Assembly (NCBI RefSeq): GCF_947038635.1 | Contig: NZ_CAMQXC010000013.1 | Span: 1 to 34,549 of the forward strand | Direction of reading: 5' to 3' | Length of the DNA stretch: 34,549 bases | Origin: an uncultured Cetobacterium sp. | GTDB lineage: Bacteria > Fusobacteriota > Fusobacteriia > Fusobacteriales > Fusobacteriaceae | Shown here: piece by piece, positions 16,757 through 26,354 of the stretch | How the letters are laid out: each line of letters starts with the position of its first letter | Position numbering within the stretch: position 1 is the stretch's first letter | Notes under the pieces: model-generated | Told to the model about the DNA's origin: nothing | Seen by the model: only the letters and a program-made list of their open reading frames with translations | The model's database searches: none | Program-made: the position numbers and the translations under genes

Positions 16757-18004
16757 ATGAACAAAAAAGAACATTGCTCGTTCTGTGGAAGAGGACAAGA
16801 TGAAGTTTCAAAACTTTTCTCTGGTATTGATGGATCATTTATATGTGATGAGTGTATCGAAACATGTTTTGATATGCTTGGTTACGAAAATGATATTTAC
16901 TATGGTGAAAAGCATTCTGAAAACTCTTCTAGTCATTCTTTAACAGGAATAAAGCTACCTACACCAAAAGAAATTAAAGAAAAACTTGATGAATATGTTA
17001 TTGGTCAAGATGAAAGTAAGAAAGTTTTAGCTGTATCTGTTTACAATCACTATAAGAGAATAATGCATAAAGATCAAGGAAGTAAAGATGTTGAGTTACA
17101 AAAATCAAATGTACTTCTTATTGGTCCTACTGGCTCAGGTAAAACTCTTCTAGCACAAACTCTTGCAAGAACACTTCATGTTCCTTTTGCAATTGCTGAT
17201 GCTACAACACTTACTGAAGCCGGATATGTCGGAGACGATGTTGAAAATGTTTTAGTTAGATTATTGCAAGCTGCTGATTATAATGTAGAAGCTGCTGAAA
17301 GAGGAATTATCTATATAGATGAAATAGATAAAATTGCAAGAAAATCTGAAAACGTTTCTATTACAAGAGATGTTTCCGGAGAAGGAGTTCAACAAGCTCT
17401 TTTAAAAATTATTGAAGGCACAAAATCTCAAGTTCCGCCACAGGGTGGAAGAAAACATCCAAACCAAGAACTTATAGAAATTGATACTACTAACATTTTA
17501 TTTATAGTTGGTGGAGCATTTGAGGGAATGGAAAAAATTATTAAATCTAGAACTAATAAAAAAGTTCTTGGTTTCGGGGCTTCTCAAGATACTATTGAAG
17601 CTGAAAAAGAAATAGAGCTTTTAGGTAAAGTTCTTCCTGAAGATTTAGTTAAACAGGGAATAATTCCAGAGCTAGTTGGAAGACTTCCTGTTATTACAAC
17701 ACTATCTCCTTTAGATGAAACTGCACTTATAAAGATTTTATCTGAACCTAAAAACTCAATTGTAAAACAATATCAAAAATTCTTTGAAATGGAAAATGTT
17801 AGCCTTGAATTTGAAGATGAAGCTCTTAAAAAAATTGCCGCTTTAGCTTTAGATAGAAAAATCGGTGCAAGGGGTCTTAGATCTATTATTGAAAATATAA
17901 TGACAGATTTAATGTTTGAGATTCCTTCAGATAAAACTATAAAAAAGGTTACAATTAATGCTGATTCAATTCAAGATTCAACAAAAGTTAAAATTGAACA
18001 CTAA
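16757..18004 (+). CDS. clpX: ATP-dependent Clp protease ATP-binding subunit ClpX
   Basis: This 415-aa AAA+ unfoldase delivers substrates to ClpP. The N-terminal zinc-binding domain has the four-cysteine pattern CSFCGRG...CDECIETC (the first two at residues 7 and 10). The AAA+ core follows with Walker A GPTGSGKT, the pore loop GYVGDD, Walker [11 protein letters not shown], the ClpP-binding IGF-type loop (here VLGFGAS), and sensor 2 [21 protein letters not shown] precedes the ATG. It lies between clpP and lon with short gaps (11 and 13 bases). Length and all motifs are intact. Confidence 0.98.
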   Translation: MNKKEHCSFCGRGQDEVSKLFSGIDGSFICDECIETCFDMLGYENDIYYGEKHSENSSSHSLTGIKLPTPKEIKEKLDEYVIGQDESKKVLAVSVYNHYKRIMHKDQGSKDVELQKSNVLLIGPTGSGKTLLAQTLARTLHVPFAIADATTLTEAGYVGDDVENVLVRLLQAADYNVEAAERGIIYIDEIDKIARKSENVSITRDVSGEGVQQALLKIIEGTKSQVPPQGGRKHPNQELIEIDTTNILFIVGGAFEGMEKIIKSRTNKKVLGFGASQDTIEAEKEIELLGKVLPEDLVKQGIIPELVGRLPVITTLSPLDETALIKILSEPKNSIVKQYQKFFEMENVSLEFEDEALKKIAALALDRKIGARGLRSIIENIMTDLMFEIPSDKTIKKVTINADSIQDSTKVKIEH

Positions 18005-18017
18005 GGAGTGATTACTA

Positions 18018-20321
18018 ATGAGTAGATTACCTTTTTTACCTACTAGGGAAATGGTACTTTTCCCAGGAACAGCATCTCCTCTTTATGTTGGAAGAGAAAG
18101 AAGCTTATTAACGATGAATTTTGCAATGAAAACAAAAAATAAATTAGTTCTTAGTCTACAAAAAAATTCTTTAGAAGAAAATCCTGTTCTTCCTGAAGGA
18201 GTTCATAAGATTGGAGTTCTAGCAAATATTGTACAATCTATTCCTTTACCTAATAAAAGTATAAAAGTTCTTATTGAAGTTGATAAAAGAGTTCTTATTG
18301 AAGATGTTATTGAAGAAGATGGTATTTTATTTGCTGAGTATAGCGTTATATCAGCAACAGAAGAGTCATCACCTGAATTAACAGCTTTAAAGAGAAAAGT
18401 TATCACTTTATTTGAAGAATATTCTACATTAACTAATCAAGTCAGTGCAGAATTAATGGTTCAGTTAAAGGGTCTTAGAAAAGCTGGAAAAATTTTCGAT
18501 TCAATTGCCTTTAATTTAGAAATTGAAGAGAATTTAAAAGTAGAACTTTTAGAAATTTTAGATGTTAATATAAGAGGATATAGATTACTAGAAATTTTAA
18601 ATGATGAAATAGAAATTGCTTCTATTGAACAAAAAGTAGACCAAAAAGTTAAAGAGAAAATTAACGAAAGTCAAAAAAGTTACTTTATAAGAGAGAAAAT
18701 TAATACTCTTAGAGAAGAACTTGGAAAAACTGGTGGAGATGAAGAAACTGACGATCTTTATGATAAAGTTAAAAATTCTCCATTACCTGAAGATGCAAAA
18801 CAAAAACTTGAAGCTGAGTTAAAAAAACTTGGAAAAATGGCACCATACTCTGCTGAAGCTACAGTTTCTAGAGCATATATTGAGTCAGTTTTAGAGCTTC
18901 CTTGGGGTGTTATTACTCCGGAAACTTTAGATTTAAAAATTGCTCATGATGTTTTAGAAAAAGATCATTATGGATTAAAAGATGTTAAAGATAGAATATT
19001 AGATTATTTAGCTGTTAAAAAATTAAATCCAAATATGAAGGGAACTATCCTTTGTTTAGCTGGACCTCCTGGAGTAGGTAAAACATCTTTAGCTAAGTCT
19101 GTCGCTGATTCTCTTGGTAGAAATTTTGTTAGAGTTTCTCTTGGTGGAGTTAGAGACGAAGCTGAAATAAGAGGTCATAGAAGAACATATATTGGATCTA
19201 TGCCAGGAAGAATTATCAAAGCTATTAAAAATGCTGGTAGTGTTAATCCTGTTATTCTACTTGATGAAATCGATAAAATGTCTAGTGATTTTAAAGGAGA
19301 TCCTGCTTCAGCTATGTTAGAAGTTCTAGACCCCGAGCAAAATAAGCACTTTGAAGATCACTATTTAGATATGCCTTTTGATTTATCTAAAGTTTTCTTT
19401 GTTGCCACTGCTAATGATTTAAGAAGTATTCCTGGACCTTTAAGAGATAGAATGGAGATTATCAATCTTTCTTCATATACAGAGTTTGAAAAATTACATA
19501 TTGCTAATAATTATCTAATTAAGCAAGCTCAAAACGAAAATGGTCTAAATAATATAAAAATCAGTATAACTGATAAAGCTGTATTAAAAATAATCGATGA
19601 GTATACTAAAGAGGCTGGAGTTAGAAACTTAAAAAGAGAGATTTCATCTTTATTCAGAAAAGTAGCTAGAAAAGTTATTGATACAGAAGTTAAATCAGTT
19701 AGTATAAATGTAAAAAATCTTGAGTCTTATTTAGGTCACCCTAAATTTAGACCTGAAAAAATGAAAAAAGCAGTTTCAAAAGTTGGAGTAGTTAATGGTT
19801 TAGCTTGGACATCTGTTGGTGGAATGACTCTTGAAGTTCAAGGGGTTCAAATTCCAGGTAAAGGAAATCTTTCTCTAACTGGTACTCTTGGAAATGTTAT
19901 GAAAGAATCTGCAATGGTTGCATTTACATATCTAAAAGCTAACCTTGATAAATTCCAAATTGATTCAACTGTTTTAGAGAAAAAAGATATACATCTTCAT
20001 TTCCCAGAAGGAGCTACACCAAAAGATGGTCCATCTGCTGGTACTGCCATAACTACAACAATTCTATCTGTTTTAACAGGAAGAAAAGTTAAGCAAACAT
20101 TTGCTATGACTGGTGAAATTACAATTACTGGTGAAGTTTTACCTGTTGGTGGAATTAAGGAAAAAGTTATTGGTGCTCATAGAGCGGGAATTAAAAATAT
20201 AATTTTACCTGATGACAATAAAGTTGATGTTGAAGAAATTCCAGAGGAAGTAATGAAGGATATAAAAATATACTTTGCCTCAACATATGAAGATGTTGAA
20301 AAACTTGCTCTTGAAAAATAA
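18018..20321 (+). CDS. lon: ATP-dependent protease La (Lon)
   Basis: This 767-aa LonA-type protease has the substrate-recognition LON domain at the N-terminus (LPFLPTREMVLFPGTASPLYVGRE), a coiled-coil region around 190-260, the AAA+ module with GPPGVGKTSLAKS and VILLDEIDKM, and the C-terminal protease domain. The catalytic dyad is seen as Ser in PKDGPSAGTA and Lys in VGGIKEKVIGA. AAGGAGTGAT lies upstream of the ATG. The stop codon overlaps the start of an alternative, less likely engB start. With clpP and clpX it makes a compact cytosolic proteolysis cluster. Confidence 0.98.
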   Translation: MSRLPFLPTREMVLFPGTASPLYVGRERSLLTMNFAMKTKNKLVLSLQKNSLEENPVLPEGVHKIGVLANIVQSIPLPNKSIKVLIEVDKRVLIEDVIEEDGILFAEYSVISATEESSPELTALKRKVITLFEEYSTLTNQVSAELMVQLKGLRKAGKIFDSIAFNLEIEENLKVELLEILDVNIRGYRLLEILNDEIEIASIEQKVDQKVKEKINESQKSYFIREKINTLREELGKTGGDEETDDLYDKVKNSPLPEDAKQKLEAELKKLGKMAPYSAEATVSRAYIESVLELPWGVITPETLDLKIAHDVLEKDHYGLKDVKDRILDYLAVKKLNPNMKGTILCLAGPPGVGKTSLAKSVADSLGRNFVRVSLGGVRDEAEIRGHRRTYIGSMPGRIIKAIKNAGSVNPVILLDEIDKMSSDFKGDPASAMLEVLDPEQNKHFEDHYLDMPFDLSKVFFVATANDLRSIPGPLRDRMEIINLSSYTEFEKLHIANNYLIKQAQNENGLNNIKISITDKAVLKIIDEYTKEAGVRNLKREISSLFRKVARKVIDTEVKSVSINVKNLESYLGHPKFRPEKMKKAVSKVGVVNGLAWTSVGGMTLEVQGVQIPGKGNLSLTGTLGNVMKESAMVAFTYLKANLDKFQIDSTVLEKKDIHLHFPEGATPKDGPSAGTAITTTILSVLTGRKVKQTFAMTGEITITGEVLPVGGIKEKVIGAHRAGIKNIILPDDNKVDVEEIPEEVMKDIKIYFASTYEDVEKLALEK

Positions 20322-20338
20322 TGAAAAGAGGTAACACA

Positions 20339-20932
20339 ATGAATATAAAACAAGCAGATTTTACTAAATCAGCTGTATTTGAAAAAGATTATCCTGAAGA
20401 GCTAAATCATATTGAATTTGCCTTTGTAGGAAGATCTAATGTTGGAAAATCATCTCTTATAAATAGTATTACAGGAAGAAATAAATTAGCTAAAACTAGT
20501 AAAACTCCAGGAAGAACTCAGTTAATTAACTATTTTCTAATCAACAAAGAATTTTTCTTTGTTGATTTACCTGGGTATGGTTTTGCTAAAGTTCCTAAGG
20601 AGATGAAAAAAGAATGGGGATTAACTATGGAAAGATACCTTGCTAGTCCTAGAAAAAAACTTGTTTTTGTTCTACTAGATATAAGAAGAATTCCTAGTGG
20701 TGAAGATCTTGAAATGCTTAATTGGTTAGATCATTATGGAACTCCATTTAAAATAATTTTTACAAAAATGGACAAAGTTTCTAATAATGATAAATTTAAA
20801 GCTTTAAAAGATATTAGAACAAAAATTGATTTCCATAATGATGACGTCTTCTTCCACTCATCATTAAACAATAACGGAAAAGAACAAATTTTAAATTATA
20901 TTGAAAGTTGTTTAGAGGGAGAAATTGAATAG
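20339..20932 (+). CDS. engB: Ribosome biogenesis GTPase EngB/YsxC
   Basis: This roughly 197-aa essential GTPase acts in 50S subunit assembly. G motifs are in order: GRSNVGKSSLIN (G1), TPGRTQ (G2), DLPGYGFAK (G3), FTKMDK (G4) and HSSLNN (G5 region). The track starts at ATG 20321, overlapping the lon stop. The ATG at 20339 has AAAGAGGT correctly placed 6 bases upstream and gives the usual N-terminus MNIKQADFTKSAVFEKDYPE, so I use it. It follows lon directly, an arrangement also known in Bacillus (lonA-ysxC), and precedes valS by 11 bases. Confidence 0.96.
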   Translation: MNIKQADFTKSAVFEKDYPEELNHIEFAFVGRSNVGKSSLINSITGRNKLAKTSKTPGRTQLINYFLINKEFFFVDLPGYGFAKVPKEMKKEWGLTMERYLASPRKKLVFVLLDIRRIPSGEDLEMLNWLDHYGTPFKIIFTKMDKVSNNDKFKALKDIRTKIDFHNDDVFFHSSLNNNGKEQILNYIESCLEGEIE

Positions 20933-21499
20933 GAGGATTTAAAATGAACGAATTAGCAACTACTTATTCCCCTAATGAAATAGAGGGAAAATGGTATAAA
21001 TATTGGGAGGAATCAAACTTTTTTGCAGCAACTTTAGATGATAGTAAACCAAACTACTCTATAGTTATTCCACCTCCAAATGTAACTGGTATATTACATA
21101 TGGGACATATCCTTAATAACAGTATTCAAGATGTACTTGTTAGATATAAAAGAATGAGTGGATATAACACTCTTTGGATGCCTGGAACTGACCATGCTGG
21201 TATTGCAACTCAAAATAAAGTTGAAAGAAAATTGGCTGACGAAGGTTTAACTAAAGAGGATTTAGGTAGAGAAGAGTTTATTAAACAAGTTTGGGAATGG
21301 AAAGAGCAATATGGTAGTGTTATCACAACTCAGCTTAGAAAAATAGGAGCTTCTTTAGATTGGAAAAGAGAAAGATTCACAATGGATCAAGGTCTTTCTG
21401 AATCTGTTAAAGATATTTTCATCAAACTTTTCAATGATGGATTAATATATCAAGGTGAATATATGGTTAACTGGTGTCCTAGATGTGGTACTGCATTAG

Positions 21500-21768
21500 C
21501 TGATGATGAAGTTGATCATGAAGAAAAAGCTGGTTCACTATGGAATATTAAATACCCTGTTAAAGATTCTGATGAATTTTTAATTATAGCTACTACAAGA
21601 CCTGAAACTATGCTTGCTGACGTGGCTATTGCAGTTAATCCAAATGATGAAAGATATTCTCATCTTGTTGGTAAAAATGTAGTTTTACCTCTTGTTGGAA
21701 GAGAAATTCCTGTTATTGCTGATGAATATGTTGACATAGAATTTGGAACTGGAGCTCTTAAAATAACT
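21500..21768 (+). repeat. Tandem direct repeat in valS, copy 1 (269 bp)
   Basis: This is the first copy of a perfect head-to-tail duplication starting CTGATGATGAAG. I compared both copies base by base and found no difference. The identity extends only one base (C) past the unit, so the junction shows essentially no microhomology. Confidence 0.96.
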
Positions 21769-22037
21769 CTGATGATGAAGTTGATCATGAAGAAAAAGCT
21801 GGTTCACTATGGAATATTAAATACCCTGTTAAAGATTCTGATGAATTTTTAATTATAGCTACTACAAGACCTGAAACTATGCTTGCTGACGTGGCTATTG
21901 CAGTTAATCCAAATGATGAAAGATATTCTCATCTTGTTGGTAAAAATGTAGTTTTACCTCTTGTTGGAAGAGAAATTCCTGTTATTGCTGATGAATATGT
22001 TGACATAGAATTTGGAACTGGAGCTCTTAAAATAACT
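21769..22037 (+). repeat. Tandem direct repeat in valS, copy 2 (269 bp)
   Basis: This second, adjacent copy of the 269-base unit ends AAAATAACT and continues into CCTGCTCATGAT, the normal ValRS reading frame. The junction AATAACT/CTGATGATG replaces the expected AATAACTCCTGCTC after copy 1. Confidence 0.96.
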
Positions 22038-23895
22038 CCTGCTCATGATCCTAACGACTTTGCTTTAGGACAAAAGTTTAATCTACCTATCATCAATATG
22101 ATGACTCCTGATGGAAAAGTTGTTAACGATTATCCTGCATATGCTGGAATGGATAGATTTGATGCTAGAAAGAAAATCGTTTCTGACTTAGAAGAGCAAG
22201 GATTACTTGTTAAGATTGAGTCTCACTCACACAATGTTGGAGGATGCTATAGATGTAACACTGTTGTTGAACCAAGAGTTTCAAAACAATGGTTTGTTAA
22301 AATGGAACCTCTAGCAGAAAAAGCTTTAGAAGTTGTTAGAAATGGAAAAGTAAAACTTATGCCTAAAAGATGGGAAAAAGTTTACTATAACTGGCTAGAG
22401 AATATTAGAGACTGGTGTATCTCTAGACAAATCTGGTGGGGACATAGAATACCTGCTTGGTATGGACCTGATATGCATATTTTTGTTGCTAAAACAGAAG
22501 AGGAAGCTTATACTCAAGCTAAAGCTCACTATGGTAAAGATGTTGAATTAACTCAAGAAACAGACGTTTTAGACACATGGTTCTCATCTGCTTTATGGCC
22601 ATTCTCAACTTTAGGTTGGCCTGAAAAAACAGTTGAATTAGAAAAGTTCTACCCTACTTCTACATTAGTAACTGGTGCTGACATTTTATTCTTCTGGGTT
22701 GCTAGAATGGTAATGTTTGGTATGTATACTATGGACGATATTCCTTTTGAAAATGTTTATCTACATGGAATAGTTAGAGATGAAGTTGGTAGAAAAATGT
22801 CTAAATCATTAGGTAACTCACCAGATCCATTAAATTTAATTGGAGAATACGGTGCTGATGCTATTAGATTTACAATGATTTACAATACTTCTCAAGGTCA
22901 AGATGTTCATTTCTCTGAAAAATTAATAGAGATGGGTAGAAACTTTGCTAATAAAATCTGGAACGTTTCAAGATTTGTTCTTATGAACCTTGAAGATTTC
23001 GATATAAAATCATTTGATAAATCAAATGTTCAACTTGAATTAGTTGATGAGTGGATTTTCTCTAAATTAAATAAAACTTCTAAAGATGTTGCTGATAAAT
23101 TAGAAAAATTCCAATTAGATGAAGCTGCTAAATCAATCTATGAGTTCTTAAGAGGAGACTTCTGTGACTGGTATGTTGAATTAGCTAAGGTTAGATTATA
23201 TAACAAAGAGGAATCAGGAGTTAAATCTAGACAAACTGCTCAATATGTTCTATGGACAGTTTTAGAAGCTGGATTAAAACTTTTACATCCATTTATGCCA
23301 TTTATTACTGAAGAAATTTGGCAAAAAATAAAAGTAAATGGAGAAACTATAATGCTTGCTGATTACCCAGTTTGTAATGATTCTCTTGTAAGCGATGATA
23401 AAGAAAAAGCTTTTGAATATATTCAAGGTTTAATCTCATCATTAAGAAATATTAGAGCAGAAAGAGGAATCTCTCCAGCTAAAGAAGCAAAAGTTGTTAT
23501 CAGAACTTCTAACCCTACAGAATTAGAAACATTAAAAGCTAATGAGTTATTTATAACTAAACTTGCTAAAATTGAAGAATTAACTGTAGGAACTGATCTT
23601 GCTACTCCTGAACAAAGTGGATTCAGAGTAAATGGAAATTCTGAGGTATTCATGATTTTAACTGGTCTTCTAGATGTTGAAACAGAAATCAAAAAGATTA
23701 ATGAGCAACTTGAAAAAGTTAAAAAAGATTTAGATAAGGTTAATGCTAAACTTTCTGATGAAAGATTTACATCTAAAGCTCCAGCTCATATCTTAGATAG
23801 AGAAAAAAGAATCCAAGAAGAGTTCCAAGATAAGTATGATAAACTAATGGAAAACTTAAAAAATTTCCAATAATAGTATCACTTTAAAGCTTTTT

Positions 23896-23929
23896 AAGTA
23901 GTAGGAATTTACTTCCTACTACTTTTTTT
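23896..23929 (+). terminator. Intrinsic terminator after valS
   Basis: A 12-bp perfect stem AAGTAGTAGGAA/TTCCTACTACTT (23896-23907 with 23913-23924) has a 5-base loop and is followed by TTTTT. It closes the long plus-strand run that begins at rimP. Confidence 0.92.
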
Positions 23930-23959
23930 AAATAAATTGTATTCATTATGTTAAAATTA

Positions 23960-23968
23960 TGCTAAAAT
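23960..23968 (+). promoter_or_regulatory. Extended -10 promoter candidate for the lysR-gmhA unit
   Basis: TGCTAAAAT is an extended -10 element located between the valS terminator and the LysR-family start. No good -35 lies at 17 bases; TTGTAT at 23937 is 20 bases away. The location supports a promoter more than the sequence does. Confidence 0.4.
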
Positions 23969-24012
23969 AGAATGGTAACTATACATAATAATAATAGTTG
24001 GGAGTGATACAA

Positions 24013-24879
24013 TTGGATTTACATTATTTAAGAATATTTTATGAGGTAGCTAAAGAAAAAAGTTTTACTAAAGCAGCTAATAAATTATACATAAATCAAT
24101 CGGCGGTTTCGATACAAGTTAAAAAATTTGAGGAGATTTTAAACTCTAAACTTTTTGATAGAAGTTCTAAGAAGATAAAATTAACTTACACTGGGGAAGC
24201 TCTTTTTAAAATGGCAGAAGAAATTTTTGAAAAAGTTAAAAGAGCTGAAAAAGAGATGGAAAGAATTATCAATTTAGATAAAGCTAAAATATCTATTGGA
24301 GCTACATCTGTTATTGGTGAACCTTTACTTCCTCTTTTAATGAAAGATTTTATCTCTTTACACGATGAAATTGAATATGATATTACTATTTCTACTAAAG
24401 CTTGGCTTTTAAAATTATTAAAAGAAGGAGAGTTAGATATACTTCTAATCGATGAAGAGCATATAACTGATCCTAATTTAGAGGTTATTACTGTAGGTTC
24501 TGTTCCTTATATTCTTGTTGGTACAAAAAATACACAAAAATTAGAAACAGTTTCTAAAGAGCCATTAATTTCTAGAAAAAATATCTATAATAACGATAAA
24601 GCTATTAGTCATTTAGAGGATAAAAATCATATTTGCTTCAATACAAAAATACCTGTGCTTGGTAACTTAGGAGTTATTAAAGGAATGGTTAAAGAGGGTA
24701 TCGGTAACGTTATTCTTCCTTATTATGCTGTATATAAAGAGATACAAAGTGATGAATTTAAAGTTATTAGAACTATTGATGAAGTTACAGACTCTTATCA
24801 AATTGTTATAACTAAAGATAAAAAAAATCTTGCACACATTATTAAATTTATTAATTTTGTTAAAAATTTTAAACTTTAA
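24013..24879 (+). CDS. LysR-family transcriptional regulator
   Basis: This 288-aa protein has the LysR winged helix-turn-helix at residues about 1-60 (LHYLRIFYEVAKEKSFTKAANKLYINQSAVSIQVKKFE) and a periplasmic-binding-protein-like effector domain from about 90 (ISIGATSVIGEPLLPLLMKDF) to the end. The track start (TTG 23998) lies in the ribosome site. TTG 24013 follows GGGAGTGAT at proper spacing and gives MDLHYLRIF, the usual LysR N-terminus, so this gene uses a TTG start. It stands 23 bases before gmhA in the same direction. LysR proteins often regulate neighbouring genes and themselves; its target and effector cannot be read from sequence. Confidence 0.9.
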   Translation: MDLHYLRIFYEVAKEKSFTKAANKLYINQSAVSIQVKKFEEILNSKLFDRSSKKIKLTYTGEALFKMAEEIFEKVKRAEKEMERIINLDKAKISIGATSVIGEPLLPLLMKDFISLHDEIEYDITISTKAWLLKLLKEGELDILLIDEEHITDPNLEVITVGSVPYILVGTKNTQKLETVSKEPLISRKNIYNNDKAISHLEDKNHICFNTKIPVLGNLGVIKGMVKEGIGNVILPYYAVYKEIQSDEFKVIRTIDEVTDSYQIVITKDKKNLAHIIKFINFVKNFKL

Positions 24880-24902
24880 TTTTTGTAATTTAGGAGGCTA
24901 AT

Positions 24903-25478
24903 ATGAATTTATTAGATTCGTATAAAATAACAGCTTCTCTTTTAGAAAACTTTATAAAAGAGGAAGCAGAAAAAAAAGAAACAGAAAAAGTAGCTAAAGA
25001 TTTAGCTAATATATTTCAATTAGGAAATAAAGTTCTAATCTGTGGAAATGGTGGTAGTAACTGTGATGCTCTACATTTTGCAGAGGAATTTACTGGAAGA
25101 TTTAGACAAGATAGAAGAGCATTACCTGCTATATCTTTATCTGATTCATCACATATTACTTGTGTTGGAAACGATTACGGTTTTGATTATATATTTTCTA
25201 GAGGAGTTGAAGCTTACGGTAAAGAGGGAGATATGTTTATTGGTATCTCTACAAGTGGAAACTCTGCAAATGTTATAAAAGCTGTTGAAGCAGCTAAAAA
25301 AATGGGACTTAAAACTTGTGTTCTTCTTGGTAAAGACGGAGGAAAACTTAAGGGGATGTGCGATTATGAATTTATCATTCCTGGAAATACTTCTGATAGA
25401 ATTCAAGAGATACACATGATGATACTACATATTATCATTGAAGGTGTAGAAAAAATAATGTTCCCTGAAAATTATTAA
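24903..25478 (+). CDS. gmhA: Phosphoheptose isomerase (sedoheptulose 7-phosphate isomerase)
   Basis: This 191-aa SIS-domain enzyme converts sedoheptulose 7-phosphate to heptose 7-phosphate, the first step to LPS core heptose. Diagnostic segments are CGNGGSNCDALHFAEEFTGRF (residues 48-67, with the metal/active-site His58 and adjacent glutamates), STSGNSANVIKA for phosphate binding, and IQEIHMMILHIIIEGVE near the C-terminus carrying the second catalytic His. TAGGAGG precedes the ATG. The rest of the heptose pathway is not in the window. Its presence suggests a heptose-containing LPS, in line with a diderm host. A terminator begins at its stop codon. Confidence 0.94.
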   Translation: MNLLDSYKITASLLENFIKEEAEKKETEKVAKDLANIFQLGNKVLICGNGGSNCDALHFAEEFTGRFRQDRRALPAISLSDSSHITCVGNDYGFDYIFSRGVEAYGKEGDMFIGISTSGNSANVIKAVEAAKKMGLKTCVLLGKDGGKLKGMCDYEFIIPGNTSDRIQEIHMMILHIIIEGVEKIMFPENY

Positions 25479-25505
25479 AAATACCCTTTTTAGGGTATTT
25501 TTTTT
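25477..25505 (+). terminator. Intrinsic terminator after gmhA
   Basis: ATACCCT (25481-25487) and AGGGTAT (25492-25498) pair around TTTT, extended by AAAA/TTTT to an 11-bp stem, followed by a T-run to 25505. The T-run directly touches the GAGGTG ribosome site of the next gene, so this hairpin also sits in that gene's 5' region. Confidence 0.88.
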
Positions 25506-25517
25506 GAGGTGATTTAT

Positions 25518-26354
25518 ATGTTTTTTAAATTAATTTTCGTCTTATTAATTTCTATGTTCTCCTTTTCTTTTTCAATAGAATCGGAAAATAAAGCTTATAT
25601 TGGTAGCTTTAATACTCTAAGATTAGGAAAAGTAACTAAGGATTATGAACATTTAGCAAAATCTATTGAACCTTTTGACATTGTTGGTTTAGTAGAAGTT
25701 ATGAATAAAAAAGGACTCTTTAAACTTCTATCTGAAGTTGAAAAAATAAGTAATTCAAAATGGGGATATGAAATTTCTCCTTACCCTGTTGGTACTGATG
25801 AGTATAAAGAATATTATGCTTTTTTATATAAAAAAAATAAGGTCGATTTTATTAAAAGTGAAGGTTTTTATCCTGATGAAAATGATGATTTTATTCGTGA
25901 ACCATATGGTGCTACATTTAAAATTAATAATTTTGATTTCACTTATATTTTAATACATTCTATATATGGAAAAAAAATATCTCAAAGACAATTTGAAGCA
26001 CAAAAACTTATCAATGTTTATAATTATTTTCAAAATTTAGATTCTAATGAAAATGACATTTTAATTGGAGGAGACTTTAATTTACCTGCTAATGATTCAG
26101 CTTTTGAGAATATTTTAAATCATAGGGATGATATCATTTATACTTTAGATCCCTCTATTAAAACAACTGTTGGAACTAAAGGTTTTGCCAACTCCTATGA
26201 TAATATTTTTATTTCAAAAAAATATACTCAAGAATTCAAAGGAGAAAGTGGTGCATTAGATATTACTAGAGGAGATTTTATCAAAACAAGAAAGGAGGTT
26301 TCTGATCATCTACCAATTTTTATTGTTGTAGATACAGAAATTGATGATGACTAA
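25518..26354 (+). CDS. Secreted endonuclease/exonuclease/phosphatase-family protein (DNase I-like)
   Basis: This 278-aa protein of the EEP superfamily has an N-terminal signal peptide (MFFKLIFVLLISMFSFSFS, cleavage probably after about residue 19-20). Catalytic motifs in order are GSFNTLRLG, GLVEVMN (metal-binding Glu), LIHSIYGKK, LIGGDFNLPA (Asp/Asn) and VSDHLPIF (Asp-His). This layout fits a periplasmic or secreted nuclease or phosphodiesterase; the substrate cannot be told. The track start (GTG 25509) lies in the Shine-Dalgarno GAGGTGAT, so ATG 25518 is used. It follows the gmhA terminator with no room for a promoter, so expression must come from read-through or from within gmhA. It overlaps the next gene by 8 bases. 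Confidence 0.88.
   Translation: MFFKLIFVLLISMFSFSFSIESENKAYIGSFNTLRLGKVTKDYEHLAKSIEPFDIVGLVEVMNKKGLFKLLSEVEKISNSKWGYEISPYPVGTDEYKEYYAFLYKKNKVDFIKSEGFYPDENDDFIREPYGATFKINNFDFTYILIHSIYGKKISQRQFEAQKLINVYNYFQNLDSNENDILIGGDFNLPANDSAFENILNHRDDIIYTLDPSIKTTVGTKGFANSYDNIFISKKYTQEFKGESGALDITRGDFIKTRKEVSDHLPIFIVVDTEIDDD

Larger units (their letters stand above)
20944..23873 (+). pseudogene. valS: Valyl-tRNA synthetase, disrupted by a frameshifting 269-bp tandem duplication
   Basis: Two overlapping track ORFs (20944-21852 and 21879-23873) are the two ends of one class I ValRS. The first holds the N-terminus and the HIGH-type motif HMGH in PPPNVTGILHMGH, plus the start of the CP1 editing domain. The second holds the rest of the editing domain, the KMSKS motif (RKMSKSLGN), the anticodon-binding domain and the C-terminal coiled coil. 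A 269-base segment (21500-21768) is repeated exactly at 21769-22037. Because 269 is not a multiple of three, the frame is lost and a stop follows at 21850. Deleting one copy gives 2661 bases, exactly 886 codons plus stop, the normal ValRS length. No other valS is visible. AGGAGG precedes the start and a strong terminator follows. Confidence 0.95.

Noticed and set aside
21769-21879. Programmed frameshift or restart that would rescue ValRS
   Set aside because: The break comes from an exact duplication, not a slippery site, and no Shine-Dalgarno precedes the ATG at 21879. Rescue would also leave 89 or so duplicated residues in the editing domain.
26291-26299. Perfect AAAGGAGGT near the 3' end of the nuclease gene, as the ribosome site for thiN
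   Set aside because: It is 44 bases from the nearest plausible start. The in-frame CTG at 26302 runs into a stop within ten codons. It encodes Lys-Glu-Val before the conserved SDHLP motif, so it is most likely coding coincidence.
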